Positions 16,776 through 23,972 of a DNA stretch of 35,533 bases are shown here, in pieces. Position 1 is the stretch's first letter, and each line of letters opens with the position of its first letter. The notes under the pieces are model-generated. The model worked only from the letters and a program-made list of their open reading frames with translations, was not told where the DNA came from and did no database searches. The stretch comes from UBA2160 sp964588665 (GTDB lineage: Bacteria > Chloroflexota > Dehalococcoidia > Lucifugimonadales > UBA1123): positions 1 to 35,533 of the forward strand of contig CAZPQQ010000031.1 in the NCBI GenBank assembly GCA_964588665.1. Reading direction: 5' to 3'. The translations under genes and the position numbers were made by a program.

Positions 16776-17900
16776 ATGATGACCAATCGAGAACGGATGC
16801 TGGCGATCATGGCGGGTAAGAGCCCGGATCGCATCCCGTGGATACCTCGTATGCTCCTGTGGTGGCTCGCTCACAAGAACGCGGGAACGCTTCCGGAGAA
16901 GTACGAAGGGTGGCGGCTGAGGGACATCGAGCGAGACCTGGGCATGGGCACGGCCGCGCGCGACGGCAAGATCTTCACCACGCGCTGCAAGAACGTCGAC
17001 ATCACGGTTCAATACGACGACAGGAACATCGTCACGGAGTGGATCACGCCGATCGGATCGGTAACGTCGCGCAAGCGCAGGACGCCCGAGCTGGACGCGG
17101 CGGGGATCGCGCCTCTGGAGGTCGAAAAGCCTCTCAAGACGCCCGAGGACTACGATGTCGTGATGTACATCGTCGAGAACACGGAGTACTACCCGTGCTA
17201 CGAGGAGTACGAATCGTACGATGCCGAGATCGGCGACGACGGGTATCCGCTGGTAGCCACGGGCGACGGACCCTTCCACTCCTACCTCGAGAAGTGGGCC
17301 GGGTACGAGCACGGCTATCTCGACCTGTACGACTACACGGACAAGGTGGAGCGCCTGCTCGACCTGATCGCTCAGAAGCAACGCGAAGAGCTCTGGCCCG
17401 TGATCGCCGATTCACCCGCCCGCCTCATCTTGCACGGGGCACACTACGATACGCAGATCACCCCGCCTCGCATGTTCGAGAAGTACATCACTCCTTACAA
17501 CAAGGCGATGTCAGACGTCATGCACACGAACGACAAAATCCTTGTGCACCACGCGGACAGCGACAGCAGCGACATCCTCACACATTTCACGGACGCCGGC
17601 TACGACATGGTGGAATGCTTCACGACGGCCCCGCTGGTGCCCTGCACCCTCGAGATGGCGCGTGAAACCTGGGGCAACGACATGATCATCTGGGGAGGCA
17701 TTCCATCGATCATCCTGGAAGAGTCCTACCCCGAAGAAGAGTTCGAGAAGTACATGGACAAACTCTTCGGCATTATCGCGCCGGGCGACGCGTTCATCAT
17801 GGGCGTAGCTGACAACGTTACGATGCCGGCAATTCTGTCGAGAGTCGAGCGCGTCGGCGAGCTCCTCGAACAACACGGGAAATACCCGGTACAGGCGTAG
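16776..17900 (+). CDS. Uroporphyrinogen-decarboxylase-fold methyltransferase of a corrinoid system
   Basis: 374 residues, ATG at 16776 with AGGAGG seven bases upstream (a second ATG follows at 16779). The opening MTNRERMLAIMAGKSPDRIPW is the typical URO-D-family N-terminus of methylcobamide or substrate methyltransferases (MtaA/MtbA/MtgB-like), not of haem-pathway HemE. Its neighbour is a corrinoid protein 69 bases downstream, and a MetH-activation protein is divergent upstream. MtaA/MtbA-type enzymes bind zinc through His-x-Cys plus a later Cys. Here the equivalent site reads H259-A-D261 and, about 85 residues on, GVADN, so the cysteine ligands are absent. It therefore probably moves a methyl group to or from the corrinoid with a non-thiol partner. 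The substrate is unknown. Confidence 0.85.
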   Translation: MMTNRERMLAIMAGKSPDRIPWIPRMLLWWLAHKNAGTLPEKYEGWRLRDIERDLGMGTAARDGKIFTTRCKNVDITVQYDDRNIVTEWITPIGSVTSRKRRTPELDAAGIAPLEVEKPLKTPEDYDVVMYIVENTEYYPCYEEYESYDAEIGDDGYPLVATGDGPFHSYLEKWAGYEHGYLDLYDYTDKVERLLDLIAQKQREELWPVIADSPARLILHGAHYDTQITPPRMFEKYITPYNKAMSDVMHTNDKILVHHADSDSSDILTHFTDAGYDMVECFTTAPLVPCTLEMARETWGNDMIIWGGIPSIILEESYPEEEFEKYMDKLFGIIAPGDAFIMGVADNVTMPAILSRVERVGELLEQHGKYPVQA

Positions 17901-17969
17901 CCCTGCAACTTTGTCGGCTGGCGCCCGGTCAGCCAATCAATTCGACAACCAACCGTCAGGAGGACATCG

Positions 17970-18608
17970 ATGGAACTCGGCGACGTTAGCAACTTCATCA
18001 TCGAAGGAAACGCCCCGGCTGCCGAGCAGTGGACCCAGTCAGCCTTGGACGAAGGCATGGACCCGTTGGTGATCGTGAACCAGGGCCTCATACCCGGCAT
18101 GGACGTTGTCGGCGAGAGATTCAAGAACGGCGAGTACTATCTGCCCGAAGTCCTGGTCAGCGCGCGGGCGATGAAGTATGCCATGAACCTCGTGCGACCC
18201 TTGCTCGCCGAAACTCAGGGAGCTTCGCTTGGCAAAGTGGTCATCGGCACCGTTCGAGGCGACCTGCACGACATTGGCAAGAACCTGGTCTCGATGATGT
18301 TGGACGGCGCCGGGTTCGAAGTCGTCGACCTGGGCAACGACGTGTCGCCCGAGCAGTTCCTCGAGGCCGTGGAAGAGTCGAACGCCAACATGATCTGCAT
18401 GTCCGCGCTTCTGACCACGACCATGCCCATCATGAAGACCACCATCGAGATGCTGGAGCAGTCCGAGATCAGGCAGAATCTGCGGGTCATGGTGGGCGGC
18501 GCGCCGGTGACGCAGCACTACGCCTCGGACATCGGCGCCGACGGCTACGCCCCCGAGGCTGCCACCGCCGTCGAGGTCGCCAAGGAGCTTCTCGGCGTCG
18601 AGAAGTAG
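17970..18608 (+). CDS. Corrinoid (cobalamin-binding) protein, MtbC/MtmC type
   Basis: 212 residues, ATG at 17970 with AGGAGG upstream. The N-terminal helical cap (residues 1-80; GLIPGMDVVGERFKNGEYYLPEVLVSARAM) is followed by a B12-binding Rossmann-like domain. The signature D98-L-H100-D-I-G103 supplies the lower-axial histidine, SALLTTT (about 145-151) the nucleotide-loop serine, and VGGAPV (about 174) the glycine pair. The length is exactly that of methanogen and acetogen methyl-carrier proteins. It shuttles a methyl group on cobalt between the URO-D-type enzyme and a second methyltransferase or tetrahydrofolate acceptor that is not in the window. No RamA-type reductive activator is seen. 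Confidence 0.93.
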   Translation: MELGDVSNFIIEGNAPAAEQWTQSALDEGMDPLVIVNQGLIPGMDVVGERFKNGEYYLPEVLVSARAMKYAMNLVRPLLAETQGASLGKVVIGTVRGDLHDIGKNLVSMMLDGAGFEVVDLGNDVSPEQFLEAVEESNANMICMSALLTTTMPIMKTTIEMLEQSEIRQNLRVMVGGAPVTQHYASDIGADGYAPEAATAVEVAKELLGVEK

Positions 18609-18685
18609 CAGCCCGGCGGATGAAGCTTAAGGAAGCGACGATGCCGCCGCTCCACGTTGGATCATGAGCGGCCGGACGGAGTTCC

Positions 18686-18831
18686 GTAGGGGANNNNNNN
18701 NNNAGAGTTTCAAACCCTCCCGCCTGGTTTCGAGGCCATACTCGGTTGCTACGCGGATACAACCTGCCCGTTGGATTTCGAACGCCGATTATCCATGCGA
18801 CTCTCCGGAAGGGTTTGAAACCCTCCCTTAC
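18686..18831. repeat. MITE-like element, copy A (contains the assembly gap)
   Basis: About 146 bases bounded by inverted GTAGGGGA.../...CCCTTAC ends, with inner palindromes of the GAGGGTTTGAAACCCTC type at both ends and a shared TCCCGCCTGGTTTCGAGG stretch. Copy B lies at 28657-28791. The ten N lie in the left terminal repeat. The element sits between the corrinoid gene and the restriction-modification genes. Confidence 0.65.
18694..18703. other. Assembly gap (10 N)
   Basis: Ten undetermined bases fall inside the left inverted repeat of the MITE-like element. By comparison with the copy at 28657 the missing sequence is probably about this length, but a scaffold join of unknown size cannot be excluded, so linkage of the two flanks is less certain than elsewhere. 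Confidence 0.95.
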
Positions 18832-18913
18832 GACGTTTTCTTGCAGTGGCGGCCATACGCGGCAATTCTCGACTGGATTCAACGTCCATCTGCTTGTCCG
18901 CTCGCCGGAACGG

Positions 18914-18943
18914 TTGACGTACGTCCTCGTAATCAGATATATG
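18914..18943 (+). promoter_or_regulatory. Promoter of the restriction-modification genes
   Basis: TTGACG (18914-18919) and TATATG (18938-18943) with an 18-base spacer lie 52 bases before the GTG start of the methyltransferase. The -35 box overlaps a perfect palindrome GACGTACGTC (18916-18925). Confidence 0.4.
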
Positions 18944-18950
18944 TTCTAAA

Positions 18951-18967
18951 ATGATGGTGACGATCAT
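18951..18967. promoter_or_regulatory. 17-base imperfect palindrome between promoter and methyltransferase start, possible operator
   Basis: ATGATGGTGACGATCAT has seven of eight complementary pairs and lies where a transcript from the promoter above would begin. Type II systems are often self-regulated through such sites. No C-protein gene is present, so binding by the methyltransferase itself or by another regulator would be needed. Confidence 0.25.
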
Positions 18968-18994
18968 TTACCACGACATGAGGAGGCGCCGCCG

Positions 18995-20137
18995 GTGGCA
19001 AGAGGGGATTTAAGTCGACCGCGAGTAGCTGAATTCTTCGCAGGCGCCGGGCTCGTCGGGATGGCCCTCGAGCAAGAAGGGTGCGAGGTCGTATTCGCGA
19101 ACGACTACGCGGAAGTAAAGCGAAACCTGTATGCCGCCAATCTCGACGCGTCCCACTACGTGCTTTCCGACATTCGCGATCTTGACGCCGCAGACGTACC
19201 CTCCGTCAACATCGCCACCGCGTCGTTTCCGTGCACCGATCTCTCGCTGGCAGGCGGTCGCGAGGGGCTAGAGGGCAAAGAGTCCGGCATCATCTGGCAT
19301 TTCGTCCGGATACTCGATGAGATGGATGGGCGAAGACCCCCAGTTGTCATGCTCGAGAACGTGCCGGGGTTCCTCACGTCCAACGGCGGTCGGGACCTGC
19401 GAGACACGATTGCGGCGCTCAACGACATGGGGTACATCTGCGATGTTCTCGCCCTGGATGCGCGTCGCTTCGTCGCTCAAAGCCGCTTGAGAGTGTTCGT
19501 GGTCGCCTCACTGCTCCCGCTGGGCTCTTCCGGCGATTGGACCCCGGACGAGCATCGCCTAAAGCAGGTCGCGAGATTTGTCGAACAACATCCGGGCTTG
19601 AACCTGCAGGCGGCCCGTCTACCGGCGCTCCCCGACCATCACGATACTCTCACCAATGTCGTCGAGTCGCTGCCGCCGAACGACCAACGATGGTGGGACG
19701 CGCAACGACGCAGCGCCTTCCTCGGTTCGTTGTCCGGCATCCAGGACGATAGGCTCCAACTGCTTCGCCAGTCCGAGCGTGTTCGACATGCCGCTGCATA
19801 TCGCAGAACCCGCCACGGAAAGGCCGTCTGGGAGATTCGGTCGGACGAGATAAGCGGATGTCTACGCACGGCCAGGGGCGGGTCCAGCAGGCAGGCGCTC
19901 GTGGAAGCCGGGCGAGGTGAAGTCCGCGTCCGCTGGATGACGGCGCGCGAGTACGCCAGACTGCAAGGCGCCCCGTCGTTTGAGTTCGGGGACGCGAGCG
20001 AGAACCAGGCGAAATTCGCGATGGGAGATGCTGTCTGCGTGCCCGCTGTCGCGTGGCTGGCGCGAAACTACCTCGTGCCGCTGGCGCAAGGCAGCTTGTC
20101 GTCGAACCCGCGACGCCAGACCCTTGCGCATGCCTAG
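18995..20137 (+). CDS. DNA (cytosine-5-)-methyltransferase, type II modification enzyme
   Basis: 380 residues, GTG start at 18995 behind AGGAGG. Motif I is VAEFFAGAGLVGMALEQEG (residues 11-29) and binds SAM. Motif IV SFPCTDLSLAGG holds the catalytic C80, and motif VI is MLENVPGF with E121. Motif VIII is SRLRVFVVA. Motifs IX-X appear as EYARLQGAP and FAMGDAVCVPAVAWLA. The variable region before motif IX (about residues 190-300), which sets the target sequence, has no similarity I recognise. The gene overlaps the GIY-YIG nuclease start by eight bases and is followed by vsr, a co-transcribed restriction-modification-repair set. It marks its target to protect the host DNA. Confidence 0.93.
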   Translation: MARGDLSRPRVAEFFAGAGLVGMALEQEGCEVVFANDYAEVKRNLYAANLDASHYVLSDIRDLDAADVPSVNIATASFPCTDLSLAGGREGLEGKESGIIWHFVRILDEMDGRRPPVVMLENVPGFLTSNGGRDLRDTIAALNDMGYICDVLALDARRFVAQSRLRVFVVASLLPLGSSGDWTPDEHRLKQVARFVEQHPGLNLQAARLPALPDHHDTLTNVVESLPPNDQRWWDAQRRSAFLGSLSGIQDDRLQLLRQSERVRHAAAYRRTRHGKAVWEIRSDEISGCLRTARGGSSRQALVEAGRGEVRVRWMTAREYARLQGAPSFEFGDASENQAKFAMGDAVCVPAVAWLARNYLVPLAQGSLSSNPRRQTLAHA

Positions 20138-20783
20138 AAAGCGACAGGACCAACCGCCCGACGAGGTCCGTGACATTCTCTCCGAATTGCAACGTGTGCT
20201 GAATTTGGAAGACGCCACCGGGAACCACGTGGGCGACGCCGAGTGCGGGGTCTACGCCTTCTACGACTACGACGACGAACCCATCTACGTCGGCCAGACT
20301 AATGAGAAGCTGCGGGTCCGAATCCGGCGCCATCTCAGCAACCAGAGAACCGACGCCGTGGCCATGAACGTCCTGGATCCGTTCGAGGTGGCCGAAATCG
20401 AGATGTGGCCCCTATGGGATTTGACGGGCGCCTCGGCATCCGAAAGCAAACCCTTGCTGGCGTCGGCGGAGTTCTCGGTCTTTCGGATACTGCTGGAGGC
20501 TTCGCTGTTCGGCGCTGTGCTCAACGAAAAACTGGTTGCGCCCGCCCCGTTGATGATATTGCCCGACTCGGTGCGAGGGAGAATCGTCCCCGCTGAATTG
20601 TACGAGCGCCGAAAGCACCCCGACATCCGCATCGCCCGGAGAGCCAGCACCATCGCCAAACTCGCCCTGGTAATCAGTGAACGGTCTGTTCAACCGGGAT
20701 TGCGAACGACTCTACTCACGCAAGCCCGCAGACTGGAGCATCTCGCGCGTCAGCGACTGGAGCAGGTGTCCGACGATGAGTAG
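20130..20783 (+). CDS. GIY-YIG nuclease, probable type II restriction endonuclease
   Basis: 217 residues from ATG 20130, which overlaps the end of the methyltransferase gene; the longer open frame to 19980 is a shadow of that gene. The GIY-YIG core is GVYAFYDYDDEPIYVG (GVY at 40-42, IYVG at 52-55), followed by arginines in LRVRIRRHL (62-68). This is the catalytic layout of Tyr/Arg/Glu metal-dependent nucleases. GIY-YIG restriction enzymes of similar size are known (Eco29kI, Hpy188I). A position between a C5-methyltransferase and Vsr makes a cognate restriction enzyme the simplest reading. The C-terminal 130 residues are unrecognised and presumably bind DNA. Confidence 0.8.
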   Translation: MPRKRQDQPPDEVRDILSELQRVLNLEDATGNHVGDAECGVYAFYDYDDEPIYVGQTNEKLRVRIRRHLSNQRTDAVAMNVLDPFEVAEIEMWPLWDLTGASASESKPLLASAEFSVFRILLEASLFGAVLNEKLVAPAPLMILPDSVRGRIVPAELYERRKHPDIRIARRASTIAKLALVISERSVQPGLRTTLLTQARRLEHLARQRLEQVSDDE

Positions 20784-20785
20784 CC

Positions 20786-21187
20786 ATGCCTGACCAGTTT
20801 TCGCCTGAGGCGCGAAGCCGGATCATGGCGCGCGTACACTCGGAGAACACGTCTCCCGAGATCGCGGTCCGAAAAGCGCTCCACACCGCCGGATTCCGGT
20901 TTCGCCTTCACAGAAAAGATCTGCCCGGCAAACCGGACATCGTGCTGCCCCGGCTCTCGACCGTTGTGCTCGTCAACGGCTGTCTATGGCACGGGCATCG
21001 GTGCAGTCGCTTCAGGTGGCCGGTCGCGAACGCAGATTACTGGCGAGCCAAGATTCAGCGCAACATGGATCGTGACGATGCGAACCTTCACTCGCTGGAG
21101 GCTCTTGGCTGGAAAGTCCTCACCGTGTGGGACTGCGAATTGAAGTCAGGCATCTCTGAAGTGTTGGATACGCTCCACAGCTCCTAG
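20786..21187 (+). CDS. vsr: Very short patch repair endonuclease
   Basis: 133 residues, two bases after the nuclease stop. RSRIMARVHSENTSPE, LHTAGFRFRLHRKDLPGKPDIVLP, VLVNGCLWHGHRCSRFRWP and GWKVLTVWDCEL follow Vsr throughout. D51 (GKPDIV), H69 (CLWHGH) and E25 take the positions of the catalytic residues of E. coli Vsr with the same numbering. Vsr nicks T:G mismatches produced when 5-methylcytosine deaminates, so it protects the sites methylated by the adjacent enzyme from C-to-T mutation. Confidence 0.95.
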   Translation: MPDQFSPEARSRIMARVHSENTSPEIAVRKALHTAGFRFRLHRKDLPGKPDIVLPRLSTVVLVNGCLWHGHRCSRFRWPVANADYWRAKIQRNMDRDDANLHSLEALGWKVLTVWDCELKSGISEVLDTLHSS

Positions 21188-21198
21188 GCGGAAGAAGT

Positions 21199-22440
21199 CT
21201 ACTCCACCTGCATGCGCCGAATCGTCGGCTTCATTAATCCGAGCCAGACCACGACAGCCAACATGAGCAGCGCTCCGGCGGCTATCGCGATCGGCCAGCT
21301 ATACAGGTCCGCCGCCACACTCAACGGCAACGCCCCCAGGTAGTGTAAGGACGCGCTTATCAGCCACATGCTTACGACTCGACCTCTCATTGCCGGAGGG
21401 GTCGAGAGCTGCAGCACCGTCGTTCCGACCGATATGAAGCCGGCGAAACCCATCCCCACGAAGAACATGAACAGCAGCGAGACCGGATACCACGACGACC
21501 AGGCAAACAACAGCAAGGCTATCCCGAACAGGATGATTGAGCCCAGCAGAAGCGAACTCTTGTGACCCGAGTTCCCCAATGACCCCAATGCCAAATTGCC
21601 CACGAGAGAGCCCGCGCCCGCCGCGGCCAGCAACAGCCCCGCTCCAGCGGCATCGAGACCCAGCACCTCCTTGGCGAAGGCGGGCAGAATCTGGAAATGG
21701 GCCGCCCCAAATAGACCGAAGGCCATGCTAATGCCGATGACACTGAATACAACCGGGGTCCTGACTGTGAATCTCAACCCGTCCACCAGATTGCCCAGGA
21801 CATTTGTGTCGGAGACCGAACCGTGAGACGGCACTTTCTGCATGGTCCACATCAGGGCGGCTCCCAGCGCAAAACAGGTTGCGGTCAGGTACAAGGCCTC
21901 GCCCATGCCCGCCGTCTCCAGCACCACCCCTGCCGCGGGCGGCGCCAAGATACGCGCGCCGTTGAACACCGCCGAGTTGAGGGCCTCGGCGTTCAGTATG
22001 TCGCCGCGGTCCACGAGGTCGGCAACGATCGCAATGCTGGCGGGCATCATGAACCCCTGGATGGCGCCGAGCGCGATCGCCGTGAGATACACCTGCCATA
22101 TGGTGACCCGGTCCGCCATCGTCAGCGTCGCCAAAACCGCGATGAACAACGCTATCGCCGCCTGGGCGACAATCAGCAGCTTGCGACGATCCATGCGGTC
22201 GGCCGCGATGCCGGCGAAAGGCATTAGCGCCAGGTTGGGTATGCCGAACAGGAAGATAACCAGTCCAAGCTGCGAGCTGGAGTCAGTTAACTCCAGGATC
22301 AGCCATCCGATGACGAGGAACTGCATGCCGAACCCGGATGATTGCCACAGCACGCTGTAGAAGTACTTCCGGAACTCTCGGTGAGCCATGGAACCGAAAA
22401 TCCGGCGCTTCGAGCTGGCATCTCTAGGTTGAGAGACCAA
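21199..22440 (-). CDS. MFS transporter (MFS_3/EntS-like exporter)
   Basis: 413 residues with a TTG start at 22440, directly after the stop of the upstream gene (TGATTG). An ATG at 22389 would remove 17 residues and is the main alternative. About twelve hydrophobic segments are visible, starting at FGMQFLVIGWLILELT, with an MFS loop between helices 2 and 3 of the form GIAADRMDRRKLLI. The AHREFRKYF lead-in is typical of the MFS_3 group (enterobactin exporter EntS, macrolide-type efflux). It sits in the inner membrane. Coupling to the maturase gene upstream hints that it may export a modified product, but the substrate is unknown. It is convergent with vsr, with 11 bases between stops. Confidence 0.85.
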   Translation of the reverse strand: MVSQPRDASSKRRIFGSMAHREFRKYFYSVLWQSSGFGMQFLVIGWLILELTDSSSQLGLVIFLFGIPNLALMPFAGIAADRMDRRKLLIVAQAAIALFIAVLATLTMADRVTIWQVYLTAIALGAIQGFMMPASIAIVADLVDRGDILNAEALNSAVFNGARILAPPAAGVVLETAGMGEALYLTATCFALGAALMWTMQKVPSHGSVSDTNVLGNLVDGLRFTVRTPVVFSVIGISMAFGLFGAAHFQILPAFAKEVLGLDAAGAGLLLAAAGAGSLVGNLALGSLGNSGHKSSLLLGSIILFGIALLLFAWSSWYPVSLLFMFFVGMGFAGFISVGTTVLQLSTPPAMRGRVVSMWLISASLHYLGALPLSVAADLYSWPIAIAAGALLMLAVVVWLGLMKPTIRRMQVE

Positions 22441-23778
22441 TCAGACCCCTAGCACCCGATCGCCGCAGCAGCGCTTCACCTTCTTGCCGCTTCCGCACGG
22501 ACATGGGTCGTTCCGGCCAACCTTGGCGCGCTTGACGGCTGGGAGCCGGCGGTCGAGTTGGACCCGGACGGGTCGCGCTGAGACCGAGGTCCGCAGCGCG
22601 GGTGACATTTGCCCCGGTGGAACAGCCAATCCCCTGGTCTTGCCCAAGCGGACGGCCAGCTCCTCCATGCGGTCGTAGGTTTCGCCGAAGAAGTCGATGA
22701 AGGAGCCGCAGAAGTAGGGCAGGCTGTGCTCGGCTTCGCCCGTGTTGACGATCCGGTAGCTGGGGCACTCGCCGTAGCACAGGGTCTTCCAGCGGCACTT
22801 CTGACAGTTCGCGTGGAGCTTGCCTTTGACCTGGTTGAACCGGGCGAACATCTCGCCCTCGATGATCTGATCCAACGGCGTATCGTGAAGGTTGCCCAGT
22901 AGCCAGTCCTCCTCGACGCGGAAGTCGCACGGGTAGCAGTCGCCGTTGTGTTCGAGGACGATGTACCCGCAGTTCTCGGCCAGCTCGCACATCTCGGACG
23001 GGTAGCCCCACAGCATCTGGATCAGGTTGTCGAACCAGCGTATACGCACCTTCTCGACGCCTATGGCGACCCATTCGTCGAACAGTTCGCTGAGGAATTT
23101 GCCGTATTGACCGGGGGTGATCGATTCCGGGGTGGTCCCGCCTTCCGCCACGCTCAGGCAGCCTTCCGCGGGTTCGGCGCAAGGGATGAACTGGAGATCG
23201 TGGAAGCCCTGGTCGACCAGCCACCTGAGCAACTCGCGAGGCTTGTCGACGTTGGCCTGGCTGATCACGCTCAGGACGTTGAATGGCACGCGCTCGCGTT
23301 TGAGGTGTTCGACGCCGCGCATGACGTTGTTGTGCGACGGCCTGCCGACGGGGTCGATGCGGAAGCGGTCGTGCCATTCGGGCGGACCGTCGATGCTAAC
23401 TCCCACGAGGAATCGCTGCTTCTTGAAGAACCGCGCCCAGTCCTCGTCCAGCAGCGTCGCGTTGGTCTGGATGGCGTTGTTGAGGGGCGGCACCGGGCCA
23501 CTGATGAGCTCACGAGCGACGGCGATTTCCCGTTCGACGGCAGCTTCGTAGAACGGCAGCCCCATCATCGTGGGCTCGCCGCCCTGCCACAGGAAGTTCA
23601 AGTGGGGCGCCGACATCGGGATGTATTGCCGCAGGAACGTCTCAAACGTCTCCATGGACATCGCGGGCCGGTCGCTCCACGGGTAAATGGACTGCTTGGA
23701 CAGGTAGAAGCAGTAGGTGCAGTCAAGGTTGCACCTGCTTGACGTGGGCTTGAGCAGCACGCTCATGGAGTGTCGCAT
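22441..23778 (-). CDS. Anaerobic sulfatase-maturase-like radical SAM/SPASM enzyme with a C-terminal SEC-C motif
   Basis: 445 residues, ATG at 23778 behind AGGGGG. Radical SAM cysteines are C16, C20 and C23 (SSRCNLDCTYCFYL). NFLWQGGEPTMMGLPFY and QTNATLLDEDWARFFKK are typical of anSME. A SPASM region (about residues 270-375) holds seven or eight cysteines (CELAENCGYIV, DCYPCDF, NCQKCRWKTLCYGECPSYR) for auxiliary [4Fe-4S] clusters. A SEC-C zinc motif, NDPCPCGSGKKVKRCCG, ends the protein. The family oxidises Cys or Ser to formylglycine in sulfatases, and related enzymes modify peptides. No sulfatase lies in the window, so the client is unknown. The stop abuts the MFS gene. Confidence 0.9.
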   Translation of the reverse strand: MRHSMSVLLKPTSSRCNLDCTYCFYLSKQSIYPWSDRPAMSMETFETFLRQYIPMSAPHLNFLWQGGEPTMMGLPFYEAAVEREIAVARELISGPVPPLNNAIQTNATLLDEDWARFFKKQRFLVGVSIDGPPEWHDRFRIDPVGRPSHNNVMRGVEHLKRERVPFNVLSVISQANVDKPRELLRWLVDQGFHDLQFIPCAEPAEGCLSVAEGGTTPESITPGQYGKFLSELFDEWVAIGVEKVRIRWFDNLIQMLWGYPSEMCELAENCGYIVLEHNGDCYPCDFRVEEDWLLGNLHDTPLDQIIEGEMFARFNQVKGKLHANCQKCRWKTLCYGECPSYRIVNTGEAEHSLPYFCGSFIDFFGETYDRMEELAVRLGKTRGLAVPPGQMSPALRTSVSARPVRVQLDRRLPAVKRAKVGRNDPCPCGSGKKVKRCCGDRVLGV

Positions 23779-23972
23779 CGATGCCCCCTGCGATTCATGT
23801 ACGCGTTACGGCGACTGACCGCCATTATCTCACAGCGCCCAATCCCGCCGACGGCGCTGGCATCGTTGCGGGGTCCGGCGCCCCCGGAGTCCGAGAACGA
23901 ATGGGAGGCCGCTCCGCGAAATGCGTAGCGACCTCCCACCTGTCACATTCTACCGGTTGCCAACGGCTCCGA

